In this document: positions 18,718 through 29,066 of the stretch, piece after piece
Numbering within the stretch: position 1 is the first letter of the stretch
Layout: each line of letters begins with the position of its first letter
The notes under the pieces: model-generated
The model's database searches: none
Told to the model about the DNA's origin: nothing
The model's input: the letters and a program-made list of their open reading frames with translations, nothing else
Program-made: the position numbers and the translations under genes
Source: Leclercia adecarboxylata
GTDB taxonomy: Bacteria; Pseudomonadota; Gammaproteobacteria; Enterobacterales; Enterobacteriaceae
Assembly: GCA_901472455.1 (NCBI GenBank)
Contig: LR590464.1
Span: 2,914,001 to 2,978,000, forward strand
Length of the DNA stretch: 64,000 nucleotides
Reading direction: 5' to 3'

Positions 18718-19478
18718 CCACTTGCTGATTTAGTGTATGATGGTGTTTTTGAGGTGCTCCCGTGGCTTCAGTCTCCGTCTGCTGTCCCTCCTGTTCCGCT
18801 ACTGAAGGCGTGATGCGTAATGGCAAAAGTACTGCCGGGCATCAACGTTATCTCTGCTCTCACTGCCGTAAAACATGGCAGCTCACCTTCACTTATGCCG
18901 CTTCTCGGCCCGGTACACACCAGAAAATCATTGATATGGCTATGAACGGTGGTCGGTTGCCGTGCCACCGCTCGACTAATGGGTGTGGGCCTCAACACCA
19001 TTTTGCGCCATTTAAAAAACTCAGGCCGCAGTCAGTAACCTCCCGGATACAGCCGGGAAGTGACGTCATCGTCTGTGCGGAGATGGACGAGCAATGGGGT
19101 TACGTCGGGGCTAAATCACGTCAGCGCTGGCTGTTTTACGCGTATGACAGCATACGCAGGGCGGGTGGTAGCCCACGTTTTCGGTGAACGCACTATGGCC
19201 ACACTGGAGCGTCTTCTGAGCCTGTTGTCGGCCTTTGATGTTGTGGGTATGGATGACGGATGGCTGGCCGATGTATGAGTCACGGTTTAAGGAAAAGCTG
19301 CACGTCATCAGTAAGCGTTACACGCAGCGAATTGAGCGACACAACCTGAATCTGAGACAGCATTTGGCAAGGCTGGGCAGGAAGTCCCTGTCGTTCTCAA
19401 AATCAGTGGAACTGCATGACAAAGTCATCGGGCAACTATCTGAACATAAAACACTATCAGTAAATTGGAGTCATTACC
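18718..19478 (+). mobile_element. IS1, copy 4 (diverged, defective)
   Basis: An IS1-family element with ends GGTAATGCTCCC and GGAGTCATTACC. It differs from copies 1-3 by many substitutions and by indels that disrupt both insA and insB'. It is therefore an independent, older insertion. It truncates the gene on its right. Confidence 0.88.
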
Positions 19479-19717
19479 ACGATCTGGCAAAGAATGCCGA
19501 ACTGAAAAGCACAGAGTCAGGTGGCCGCGTCATTCTGGATAAAGAAAAAAAAACAGCGGTCTCTTTATCTCTGCGTATGAAAGTATTGCGGAAGATAGAC
19601 AGGCTTGCGGATATGGAAGGTCTCTCAAGAAGCGAAGCCGTGGAAAAAATAACGGAACGTGTGATTGACGAGCTTTTAAAGGAAAGCCGTGAAAATGAGA
19701 AGATTCGCAAAAAATGA
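19479..19717 (+). CDS. Ribbon-helix-helix protein, 5' truncated by IS1
   Basis: About 78 residues remain after the IS1 edge. The core [20 protein letters not shown], followed by [16 protein letters not shown], is a CopG-type ribbon-helix-helix, the fold used by many plasmid copy-control, partition and antitoxin regulators. A basic, charged C-terminus follows ([11 protein letters not shown]). The start codon lies in or beyond the IS1 insertion, so the native N-terminus is unknown and expression would need an IS1-borne start. Confidence 0.6.
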
Positions 19718-20325
19718 ATCCGATTAACCCCAAGTAACCGACAGAAAGCACAAAATATGCGCACCCGGTAAACCACTCCTAATGTAATGGTAAGTAAAAC
19801 TTTATCCGGGTGCGCTTATTTATCTACGATAAAAGTTGCCCTGTCTCAGCATTATGCTCGCCATATCCACCATCAGCGAATACCTTACATTAAATCTGAA
19901 CCCAGATTATCTTCATATAAGGGTTAACATTACCCCGGGTCCACGCTTATCAAAACACTCTTAAGTAGTCAGGTTTGATGCATTTTAAACCAGGCGCATG
20001 GTATGAGTTGCCCTAAGGTTTTTGTAACTAATTTTGTATTTCTAACTGTTTCTTATCATAAATATGCTAGGTAAATCCCTACCTGTCATTCATCTTTAAG
20101 AATTGTTTCCATCTATCAGGTATGCTCTACATGCGACTGTGGCTACTACGGTATACCAAGACACAATGCCTCAGAAGCTCTTCAAGCGCTGTTCATTCAT
20201 TTTAAGTAACATAAAGAAATAAAGCCGTGCGACATTGTTCATTAATTCAGTTGGCTTTCTGTTGATTTTATTTTTTAATGTTTCATAATCAACTGAGATT
20301 ATGATTACTACCCCCTGGAGCTAAA
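19718..20325. other. Non-coding stretch upstream of hns-like gene
   Basis: AT-rich, about 600 bp, with no supported gene. It contains the promoter region of the H-NS-like gene, whose RBS is GGAG just before 20326. Confidence 0.4.
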
Positions 20326-20728
20326 ATGTCTGAAGAACTGAAAACACTTAATAACATCCGTTCACTGCGAGCTCAGTCGCGTGAGTTGCCTCTCGAAACT
20401 TTGGAAGACATTCTGGAGAAGTTTAATGTCATCGTATCGGAACGTCGTGAAGAAGAAGAAGCAAAACGTAACGAGATTTCGGAACGTACAGAGAAGCTGA
20501 ATAAGTTGCGCCAGTTGATGCTGGATGATGGTATTGACCCGTCAGAGTTGCTTGAATTCTCCACCGCCAGACAAAACCTAAAAAAGAGCGTGCAGCTCGT
20601 CGGCCAAATACAAGTACACTGATGAAAACGGTGAAACTAAAACATGGACTGGCCAGGGCCGTACACCGAAAGTTCTGGCTGAACACGTTGCCAACGGCGG
20701 CAATGTAGATGACTTCTTAATTAAGTAA
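20326..20728 (+). pseudogene. hns-like: H-NS-like nucleoid protein, frameshifted
   Basis: H-NS proteins silence AT-rich horizontally acquired DNA. The N-terminal oligomerisation domain is intact ([20 protein letters not shown], then the coiled coil [20 protein letters not shown]). After residue 84 two indels near 20575 and 20612 shift the frame. The DNA-binding domain is still encoded: [20 protein letters not shown], then VDDFLIK and TAA at 20728. The Q/RGR-type loop (QGR) is present. As sequenced, only a 98-residue dimerisation fragment would be made, which could act as a dominant-negative. The lesions may be sequencing errors. Confidence 0.85.
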
Positions 20729-20730
20729 TA

Positions 20731-20762
20731 AAAAAGCAGGGATTAATCTCCTTGCCTTTTTT
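20731..20762 (+). terminator. Terminator after hns-like gene
   Basis: GCAGGGA...TCTCCTTGC hairpin followed by T6, directly after the stop codon. Confidence 0.65.
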
Positions 20763-21066
20763 CTTCCTTTCGTGCATATCAACTGCTCGTACTCTGAACA
20801 TTCGTATTTGTTTCCGGCGGCGCAATTGTCAGTTTTCTTTCATTTACTTGATTGGTTCGGCGCGTCTTGGCATCCTCAAGTAACAGGCAGAGTCGGTCAG
20901 CTCCGTCGGATTGCCAAAATAAGAGTTACGAGCATCCGGCTAGCTTATGATGGTGAACGGCAGACGTACAGGACCTCTTCATCATCAATTCAGAATTACC
21001 GCTACTTATTATTTTTAAAAAAAAGACAAAGACTCAGGTACGTTGAAATTTTGATTTAGTGGAGAG
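20763..21066. other. Non-coding stretch
   Basis: No supported gene; short frames here show no protein-like pattern. Confidence 0.35.
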
Positions 21067-21390
21067 TCAGATCATTGATCTATGTTCAATAAAATTGCGA
21101 TCAGTAACTACATTACCAGTAAAAACACTAAGAATATTGTTCATTTCAATTAGCAGACTTTCTTTTTCTGGGCCACTATTGCTCTGCAACCTCTGCGTGT
21201 AACGTTCACAGAATTTTTGAGAAGCCAGATTGTAAACTTCTACCCAGGCATACAAACGTCTGTTTAAATAAATAATCAAACAATGCAGCAACTGACTCGT
21301 TCGCATATCTCTGGCGTTCGTAACGTTGATTAAAGTGCCAGCCTAGTGACCAGGTATTGCTGTCTGGCTCGTTGCTATTGTCCGCAAAAA
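21067..21390 (-). pseudogene. Small unknown gene, frameshifted
   Basis: Two leftward frames join as one protein of about 105 residues. The N-terminal part is ADNSNEPDSNTWSLGWHFNQ, then RYERQRYANESVAALFDYL. The C-terminal part is RRLYAWVEVYNLASQKFCER and onward to NFIEHRSMI. One shift near 21265 separates them. The phrase AALFDYL also occurs in the neighbouring frame at 21413-21690, so the two may be related. Family unknown. Confidence 0.4.
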
Positions 21391-21412
21391 GATGTCCGAT
21401 TTACGTATCGGT

Positions 21413-21672
21413 TTATTTTAGACAAACGGCAAACTGTGCTGGGTCAGTGGCTCGTTTAGCCACGTCGACCTCCGCCTCGGCTAGTGAATGTAACTTTTCA
21501 TCCTTAAAACAAGGAGCACGTGGTGAAGAGAGGTAGTCGAAAAGTGCTGCCCGCATCCTCTCACTTAAATTAACCTTTGTGTGATAATGATGTTCATAAT
21601 GTCCTTGATAATGTAATGCCAGCCAGTTCAGCAAGAAACCTACTTTAAACTGACCGGAACATAGCGCAGAGA
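21413..21672 (-). CDS. Hypothetical protein, probably 5' incomplete
   Basis: The open frame includes WLALHYQGHYEHHYHTKVNL, then SERMRAALFDYLSSPRAPCF and ends VDVAKRATDPAQFAVCLK. It is His- and Tyr-rich in the middle. The first ATG is at 21634, but the protein-like sequence extends upstream (CSGQFKVGFLLNW) to the RND remnant. I do not recognise it. It shares RMRAALFDYL-type sequence with the gene to its left in the window. Confidence 0.35.
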
Positions 21673-22175
21673 TTAGCCGTTCCGGCTATTCCCCGGTATG
21701 TCTTTTCGCATGCCAGTAAATCGGGTGATATTTACGAAAAATACCGGAACGAACAAAATGGCCAGTAGCGTTCCGCTAATCATCCCGCCGAATACACTGG
21801 TACCAATCGCATGCTGTGTGCTGTCACTGGCCCCCTACAGTGCCTAATGTGAAAGCCAGAGAAGTGATCCGTATTGACCACAAGCGCTGCTTCGCTGCAA
21901 TAAATGTCGCATCAATAAGGGTGTTTCCTTCTTTCATCAATTGTTTCGCGAATTCGATAATCAGAATCGCATTCTTAGCGGAAAGGCCAATCAGGGTTAT
22001 CTGGCCCACTTTGAAAAAAACGTCATTCCTCATATTCGTTACGGCTAAAGCCAGCACAGCGCCGAGCAATCCAAAGGAACAATAAGCATTACTGCGAAGG
22101 GAACGGACCAGCTTTTGTAAAGAGCAGCGAGCACCATAAATATCACCAGTATCAAGGCGAGATAGCTGCTTTATC
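21673..22175 (-). pseudogene. RND efflux pump C-terminal remnant (AcrB-like)
   Basis: The last ~165 residues of an inner-membrane RND transporter: GLLGAVLALAVTNMRNDVFF, KVGQITLIGLSAKNAILIIE, FAKQLMKEGNTLIDATF, then GGMISGTLLAILFVPVFFV near the C-terminus. Several frameshifts interrupt it, and everything 5' of the last transmembrane block is gone. It is a fossil of a multidrug or metal efflux operon. Confidence 0.8.
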
Positions 22176-22293
22176 TACTTATTAAAATGTACCTTTGAAA
22201 AAGTAGACTTCCTGCGGTACGCTGTACGGGACCAATTTCCCCCGATTTTTCACGCAGCGTGCCGGATGTTTTCCGGCCTGACCGGAGCCTAAC

Positions 22294-23282
22294 ATGAGCC
22301 TGCTACCTGATGACGAACCGGAGCGTAATCTTCAGCCAGGAGCGATCCCGCTGGATGAGGAGTTTCTTCCGGCCCTGTCCGGGCGTGATGCCCCGGTTAA
22401 TCCGGCCCGGCCTATCTCCTGTCCCTGAATTCACCCCGCAGCCGGCAGACCATGGCTTCCTTCCTCGGGATCGTCGCCGGGATGCTCGGGGCCGTAAGCG
22501 CAGACACCTGCAGCTGGGGCAGCCTGCGCCGGCATCATGTCATGGCCGTCACCGAACTGCTGCGTGACACCGGCCGGGCCACGGCCACCGTCAACACCTA
22601 CCTGTCGGCGCTCAAGGGGGTGGCGAAGGAAGCCTGGATGCTCAGGCTGATGGACGTGGAAAGCTTCCAGCATATCCGGGCGGTGCGGAACCTGCGGGGC
22701 AGCCGGCTGCCGTCCGGCCGGGCCCTGCCGCCGGATGAGATCCGGGCCCTTTTTGCCGTGTGTGATGCGGACCGCAGCAGTCTCGGGCCGCGGGACGCCG
22801 CCATGCTGGCGGTGATGCTCGGCTGCGGCCTGCGCCGCTCTGAGATTGTGGGGCTGGATCTCAGTGACGTTGTCACGCAGGACCGGGCCCTGCGGGTGCT
22901 GGGGAAAGGGAACAAGGAGCGGCTGGCCTATATGCCGGACGGGACCTGGCAGCGGCTGCAGTTCTGGCTCGACCAGGTCCGGGACGGGGTGCCCGGGCCG
23001 CTGTTCACCCGCATCCGACGCTTCGACACCCTGACGAACGATCGCCTTACCGACCAGGCCGTGTACCATATCCTGCAGGTGCGCCAGCGTCAGGCCGGGA
23101 TTGAAAAATGCGCCCCGCACGATCTGCGGCGAACCTTCGCCACCGCGATGCTTGATAACGGGGAGGATCTGATCACTATCCGGGACGCGATGGGCCATGC
23201 CAGCGTCACCACGACCCAGCAGTACGATCGCCGCGGTGAGCAGCGCCTGCGAGTGGCGCGGGATAAGCTGCTTGTGCCATGA
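22294..23282 (+). CDS. Tyrosine recombinase (integrase), one frameshift near N-terminus
   Basis: A phage-integrase-family recombinase for site-specific strand exchange. The frame from ATG 22294 (MSLLPDDEPERNLQPGAIPL) breaks near 22411, where one G seems missing. The rest continues as 276 open residues from 22452. The catalytic set is complete: Arg in GLRRSEI, a Lys region GKGNKERLAY, HDLRRTF, GHASVTTTQQY with the nucleophile Tyr. It is GC-rich compared with its surroundings. A 10-bp inverted repeat starts at its stop codon. Similar integrases occur on Klebsiella IncF plasmids. Confidence 0.85.
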
Positions 23283-23313
23283 TAACTTAACATTCTGTTA
23301 TCTTGTTAAGTTA
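23283..23313. other. Inverted repeat at recombinase 3' end, candidate recombination site
   Basis: Perfect 10-bp arms TAACTTAACA (23283-23292) and TGTTAAGTTA (23304-23313) flank an 11-bp spacer. There is no T-run after it, so it does not look like a terminator. Paired inverted arms around a short spacer are the general design of tyrosine-recombinase core sites. Confidence 0.45.
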
Positions 23314-23689
23314 ATAGGACAGTATTCCGCCTGAGCCCGTTCTTCCCGGTGGCTCCGGAGCGCCGTTGCCTGCATGTTACCCGCAACCGTCTGCCGGGAG
23401 GGCGAAGTGGCACCCGGGCCAATTACTGGGAAAACATCAGGCTGTTTGCCACTTGTCCCCAGATGGCGTTTTGGCTGAGTCAGCCGGATACCGCCGGTTG
23501 ACGGGGTGAGGCTGTTGGCTCGTGCGTTGGTATACGGCCTGTCGAAACTGTGAAACAGCCTGGACATATTATGAGGGTAGAGGGCTACTCTACAGACAAT
23601 GAGCAATTTTAAAGTGACGATCCATCGAGAGTAAGTGCCTGACTGATCACTTTGTGGGATGATACACACATGAAAACGGGAGATATTGA
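23314..23689. other. Non-coding stretch between recombinase and methylase
   Basis: No gene is supported. At 23671 a seven-codon frame (MKTGDIE) overlaps the methylase GTG start as GTGA and may be a leader peptide. Confidence 0.35.
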
Positions 23690-24299
23690 GTGAACGTAAT
23701 ACCGATTAAGGGCGATTCCGGATGGACCGCGCTGGAATTCTTTGCGGGTATCGGCCTGGCGAGAGCTGGAATGGAACAGGCAGGTATTCAGACAGTCTGG
23801 TCTAACGACTATGACCTGAACAAAAAATCGATGTATGAAGGCCACTGGAAATCTCACGAGCTTTTGTTGGCTGACATTCATACTCTGAAAAGTGAAGATC
23901 TGCCAGCCGCAGATGTAGCATGGGCCTCATCGCCCTGCACAGACCTCAGCCTGGCAGGTAAACGTGTCGGCCTTCGGGGCAGTCGGGAATCATCCGCATT
24001 CTTTGGTTTTACTGATCTGCTTGCAGGCATGAATGAACGCAGACCTGAAGTGATTGTTCTTGAAAATGTCACGGGTCTTGCCTCCTCTCATAACCGAGAA
24101 GATTTGCGAGCTGCGGTTAAAGAGTTCAATACGCTAGGTTATGCAGTCGATGCAATCACCCTGGACGCCCGACGTTTTGTGCCACAGTCCCGGCCCCGGC
24201 TATTCCTTATAGGAGCAAAAAATCCGATTGATGGCGGCGAACAAGATACGTGCCTGAGGCCGGACTGGCTTCTCATGGTTACATAAAGACCCTGAAGTA
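23690..24299 (+). pseudogene. DNA cytosine-5 methyltransferase, 3' truncated by IS3 element
   Basis: A C5-cytosine methylase transfers methyl groups from SAM to cytosine. Motif I is EFFAGIGLARAGMEQAG, motif IV is SSPCTDLSLAG with the catalytic Cys, motif VI is LENV, and motif VIII is ARRFVPQSRPRLFLIG. The target-recognition domain and the C-terminal motifs IX-X are absent because an IS3-family element starts at 24300, so it cannot be active. The open frame stops at 24286 after a one-base shift; the other frame (SWLHKDPEV) reaches the IS edge. The GTG start overlaps the stop of a seven-codon leader. No restriction partner is seen. Confidence 0.85.
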
Positions 24300-24316
24300 T
24301 GAATCGCCACGGATAA

Positions 24317-25130
24317 TCTAGACACTTCTGAGCCGTTGATAATACTGGTTTTCATATTCTGTCGGTGACATCTGATCGCTGGAACCATGCCGACGCTTAC
24401 TGTTATAAAACATTTCGATGTAATCAAAAATATCGCTGCGGGCTTCTTCCCGCGTTCCGTAGATCTTTTTCTTTATCCGCTCGCGTTTCAGTAACTGGAA
24501 AAAGCTTTCTGCAACCGCATTATCGTGGCAGTTACCGGCGACGGCTCATGCTGCCCTCCAGGCCGTGTGATTTCAGGAACGACTGCCACTCATGGCTTGT
24601 GTACTGACTGCCCTGATCCGAATGAACCAGCACCTGTTTTTGGGGATTACGCCGCCATACAGCCATCAGCAGTGCGTTCAGGACAATGTCCTTTGTCATC
24701 CGGGATTGCATGGACCAGCCGATAATTTCGCGTGAGAACAGATCAACAACCACGGCAAGATACAGCCAGCCTTCGTGGGTCCTGATGTAGGTGATGTCCG
24801 TTACCCAACGCTCATCCGGAGCATCCGGATTGAACTGCCGCTGGAGCCTGTTGGGCGACACGATACTGGCCTCGCCTTTACGTGCCCGCGGGCTCCGGTA
24901 TCCGACCTGAGCCTTTATCCCGACACGTTTCATCAGTCGCCAGACTCTGTTCACTCCGCACTGTTGCCCGCTGTCCCGCAGATCCAGATGGATCTTGCGA
25001 TAAACCGTAGACGCATCCCGATTCCAGCCAGAACTGTTTAATCTGCCCTGCCAGTCTCAGGTCTGTCTGATGGCGTTGTGAATGCGGCTGCTGAAGCCAG
25101 GCGTAAAAGCCACTGGGATGAACATCCAGC
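24317..25130 (-). pseudogene. IS3-family OrfB transposase, frameshifted
   Basis: The integrase-core transposase (rve domain) includes NPDAPDERWVTDITYIRTHE with the first catalytic Asp, VLVHSDQGSQYTS with the second, and NCHDNAVAESFF with the Glu, followed by RRHGSSDQMSPTEYENQYY at the C-terminus. At least two indels (near 24540 and 24960-25020) split it. It would normally be made by a -1 frameshift from OrfA. Confidence 0.8.
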
Positions 25131-25188
25131 ACCCGACAGAGCAGGCGAACAGGCCAGCAACAGGTGTTGTCACGGATAAAGGCGTACC

Positions 25189-25468
25189 TCAGTCGGACAG
25201 CTTTGCGAAGTACGCCGCGGCTTTTTTTAATATGTCCCGTTCGTCGGTAACCCGCTTTAACTCCTTCTGAAGTCGGCGGATCTCGGACTGGGCATCTGAC
25301 TGTTCTTTATGAGTGGAAGAATCCGGACCGTACTTCTTTATCCAGGCGTAAAGGCTGTGGGTGGTGATATCGAGACGTGTTGCCACGCTGGCAACAGAAT
25401 AACCGCGATCAACAAACCTGTTTGACTGCTTCAGTTTTAAACTCTTCGGGATAACGTTTACCACTCAT
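25189..25468 (-). pseudogene. IS3-family OrfA, frameshifted
   Basis: From ATG 25468 the frame reads MSGKRYPEEFKTEAVKQV and then stops, because of an extra T near 25422. The continuing frame gives DRGYSVASVATRLDITTHSL, the helix-turn-helix, and a leucine-zipper-like end with RLQKELKRVTDERDILKKAA. This is the DNA-binding part of the IS3 transposase. Confidence 0.8.
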
Positions 25469-25531
25469 GGGCACCTCTCTTTAAGCCATCTTAAATGACT
25501 CTGAGGTGTCTGTTAAACCCGTGGCGATTCA

Positions 25532-25906
25532 GCCCATGGATCTCCCGTTACTTCTCACAAGCAAAAGTAGGGCCGAAATCAGGATATTTATCTCTGACAA
25601 GTGAGATGACGAGAGTACGAAAATCCGGGGTAAAGGCATTGTTGGGTCGTTGTCCCCGGCGGCGGGAAACCAGCCCCTGAGGACCTTCGACCCGGTAGCG
25701 CTGAACAAGACGTTTTACCTGCCGGATTGAGATTCCTATACGGTCCGCAGCCTGCTCCTGGGTGATCTGTCGGCTGACTGAATCCCGAATTATCTGGAGA
25801 CGGTCAAGTTCTTTAAGGCTCATGCTAATGATCTCTTTTGTCATGAAATATCCTGCCTGAGAAGCAACGGGGACATTTCAGAATGGGTCAAAAGGGACAT
25901 TACTGC
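25532..25906 (-). pseudogene. ISNCY/IS1202-type transposase N-terminal remnant
   Basis: 98 residues beginning at 25844 (MTKEIISMSLKELDRLQIIR) with a helix-turn-helix QEQAADRIGISIRQVKRLVQ and GLVSRRRGQRPNN, typical of ISNCY/IS1202-type transposases. It is cut by the IS3 element at 25532. A terminal-like sequence GGGGACATTTC is present before the start, and the element end is probably near 25906. Confidence 0.65.
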
Positions 25907-25999
25907 ATAGGATTAACACATGGCCTTCTCTCCTTGCCTTGCGGCAGCTAAGAGGCTATTCTGTTGGTGTCGAGTCAAGCAGATGGCCTCGTGTTGTAC

Positions 26000-26082
26000 C
26001 GACCCCAAAAAGTTGGACAGATTAACCGAGGCATCAGAGAAAGAGTCCCATTTAATACATGGGCTCTTTTTTGTTCCCTATA
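26000..26082. mobile_element. Solo IS150-like terminal sequence
   Basis: ACCCCAAAAAGTTGGACAG, then TTAACCGAGGCATCAGAGAA and AATACATGGGCTCTTTTTTG match the terminal region of IS150-group elements and the similar stretch at 17863-17940. There is no transposase. Confidence 0.5.
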
Positions 26083-26232
26083 AAGCTAAATAATCAATTT
26101 CGCAGCCGTATTATCCATTCCACAGCATTCCTACTGCACGTGCATTCTTGTCTGGCCAATAACTCGTTCACCCATCTTCTCTCATGAAGTATGTCTATTG
26201 AACTAACCGCATGCGCATCATTTAATTATTGC

Positions 26233-27005
<773 letters not shown>

Positions 27006-27016
27006 AAGACACCCTT

Positions 27017-27072
27017 GTATAGCGTTTGCTTTGCAAGAATAGCACAACGACCGCGTATAGCAAATGCTATAC
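27017..27072 (-). promoter_or_regulatory. Operator of DUF1778/GNAT pair
   Basis: The palindrome GTATAGCAAATGCTATAC (27055-27072) and a half copy GTATAGCGTTTGCT (27017-27030) lie just upstream of the antitoxin start. This is the expected place for autorepression by the antitoxin-toxin complex. Confidence 0.65.
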
Positions 27073-27357
27073 AGTACGTTATCTTTTTTTAATAGTTTTG
27101 AATACTGATGTCCGCTGTGTGCCAGATATAGTCATTCACACCCTGAGAGTTACACTTTTAAGTGATTCAGGGTATGCGCTTATTGGTTACGAATATTGTG
27201 CCAGAATTATGTGATTTGATGATTGCCGCTTTGCTTTCGAGCCAGTAAGTGCTCCACGTTCGCTAACGAATACTCAGGGCATGCAGAAAAACTGCTGACT
27301 ATATTTCTTTCGAAGAGCGTGGAATGCATACCAATCCCCGATAAAAAGGAGTTGGTG
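27073..27357 (+). other. IS110 left non-coding end, possible bridge RNA region
   Basis: 285 bases precede the IS110 transposase start and hold no gene. Elements of this family express a structured bridge RNA from a non-coding end that chooses donor and target DNA. The exact left boundary of the element is not visible because IS110 elements often lack inverted repeats. Confidence 0.4.
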
Positions 27358-28596
27358 ATGACTGCGAAAGATCAGTTTGCTGCTCATGTTGGTTTGGACT
27401 GGGCGGATAAAAAACACGATGTCTGCGTTCAGTTTAAAAACGGTGATCGCATATTCCATGTGATTGAACATACGCCTGAGGCACTTGATATCTGGCTCAA
27501 TGAGTTACACCAGAGGGCGAAAGGCAGGATTGCTATTGCCGTTGAGCTGAAGAAAGGCCCGGTGGTGTATGCACTCCAGAAGTACCCATTTGTCACCGTT
27601 TTTCCAGTACACGCGTTGTCACTGGCCCGCTACCGACAGGCTTTCTGGCCCAGCGGCGCGAAGGATGATCCGCAGGATGCTGAGCTGGCACTAGACCTGA
27701 TGCTACGTTATCCCCACAAGATAAAAGCCATTGAAGCCGACAATCCGGATATCCGATTACTCCAGCAATTAGTTGAGCAGCGCCGACTGCTGGTCGAAGA
27801 CAAACGTCGCTTTGTTAATCGGCTCATCAATACGCTTAAGCAGTATTACCCTCAGCCCCTGGAATGGTTCTCCCATCGGGACAGCTCACTGTTCTGCGAG
27901 CTAATCATTCGCTGGCCGAGTCTGCAACAACTCAAACGGGCTCGCAGCGATACTGTCCGTCATGTTATGAATGCTAAAGGTGGTCCTGCTGTTGCATATA
28001 CCGAACAGCGGGTTGCAAGTATTGCCAGCGCTATTCCCCTGACCACCGATAAAACTGTCATCGAGGCAAATGCCTTGATGGCAACAGCACTTGCATCCCA
28101 AATCAAACTGACAGGCGACCTAATCAGAACCTACGATGAACGTATTGAATCCTTATTCGATACTCTTCCGGATGCAGAACTGTTCAAATCACTTCCTGGA
28201 ATGGGACCGTGTATGGGCCCACGGATGCTTGCAGCACTGGGTGATAACCGCGACCGCTTCAACAGCGCCGAAGAAATTCAAAACTACGCTGGCATCGCAC
28301 CAGCAACCGAGCGAAGTGGTCAAAAATCCTGGGTACACTGGCGTTGGCAGTGCGCGAAGTTCGTCCGACAGACATTCGTGGAATGGACTGCGAAGACGGT
28401 TAACTCATCGTACTGGGCCAGACTTTATTACCAGGGCCAGCGAGAAAAAGGGAAATCTCATCAGTCAGCGATCCGGGCTCTGGCATTTAAATGGATAAGG
28501 ATCATTTACCATTGCTGGAAGACCAGAACCCGGTACGACGAAGCGAAATATTTGCTGGCACTGGAAGCGCGAAAGTCGCCCTTACTGAAGCCATAA
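27358..28596 (+). CDS. IS110-family DEDD transposase/recombinase
   Basis: A 412-residue IS110-type recombinase. The N-terminal RuvC-like DEDD domain shows HVGLDWADKKHDVCV (first Asp), IAVELKKGPVVYAL (Glu) and KDDPQDAELALDLM (two Asp). The C-terminal Transposase_20 part shows SLPGMGPCMGPRMLAALG, NYAGIAPATERSGQ with the region of the catalytic Ser, and FVEWTAKTVN. I chose the ATG at 27358 because AAGGAG lies eight bases upstream. The coding sequence is intact. It interrupts a gene whose 3' part remains at 28676. Confidence 0.9.
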   Translation: MTAKDQFAAHVGLDWADKKHDVCVQFKNGDRIFHVIEHTPEALDIWLNELHQRAKGRIAIAVELKKGPVVYALQKYPFVTVFPVHALSLARYRQAFWPSGAKDDPQDAELALDLMLRYPHKIKAIEADNPDIRLLQQLVEQRRLLVEDKRRFVNRLINTLKQYYPQPLEWFSHRDSSLFCELIIRWPSLQQLKRARSDTVRHVMNAKGGPAVAYTEQRVASIASAIPLTTDKTVIEANALMATALASQIKLTGDLIRTYDERIESLFDTLPDAELFKSLPGMGPCMGPRMLAALGDNRDRFNSAEEIQNYAGIAPATERSGQKSWVHWRWQCAKFVRQTFVEWTAKTVNSSYWARLYYQGQREKGKSHQSAIRALAFKWIRIIYHCWKTRTRYDEAKYLLALEARKSPLLKP

Positions 28597-28675
28597 AAAG
28601 CTTGTCGAATGTCTCAGGGCGTGAAGCAGACGCTATTGGCGTCGTATCATGTTATTAACCGTGAGCAGTTCATGA

Positions 28676-28906
28676 GGTATACGGTTCGCGCCATGTGGGA
28701 GTCTGACAACGAAGATTCCTCAGGGTCAACCGAAAGGGGTCACACACGTTTTCAACACCACTGCACGCTTCATCAACCGAAAAATATGGCCGCAGCTGAG
28801 CGACGCCAGCGTTAGTGGTGTGTCGCAGTCCTTTTTCCCACAGCTTCGGGAGACCAGTACGGCGCAGGCGGCTGACTATGAGCTTATGCCGCGTGGTATT
28901 CACTAA
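28676..28906 (+). pseudogene. 3' remnant of an unknown gene cut by IS110
   Basis: An open frame without a start runs from 28676 to a TAA at 28906. It is protein-like: FAPCGSLTTKIPQGQPKGVT, HVFNTTARFINRKIWPQLSD, then FFPQLRETSTAQAADYELMP and RGIH at the end. It lies just past the IS110 transposase, so the element probably removed the 5' part. I do not recognise the family. Confidence 0.4.
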
Positions 28907-29066
28907 GACGCGCTGAATGAAGACCTTGCACTTGCAGCTTGATGAGTCCGGAAGCCTTCCAGGCCTGAAAGATCAGTTGGCTTCGCCCTGCAGCCGGTGC
29001 CGATAATGTTTCAGGACACGTGTGTCACGATCTGGTTTTAAATGAAGCCACGCAGCCCAGCAAATT

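Larger units (their letters stand above)
24300..25531 (-). mobile_element. IS3-family element, 1.23 kb
   Basis: Bounded by long inverted repeats starting TGAATCGCCACGG at both ends (24300 and 25531), continuing as TAGACACTTCTGAG and CAGACACCTCAGAG. It encodes OrfA and OrfB leftward. The flanks show no matching 3-4 bp target duplication. It sits between a truncated methylase and a truncated ISNCY-type transposase, so it probably marks a rearrangement junction. Confidence 0.88.

Noticed and set aside
22431..23198. A 255-codon leftward frame opposite the recombinase
   Set aside because: High-GC antisense shadow of the integrase; Pro/His/Gln-rich with no domain.
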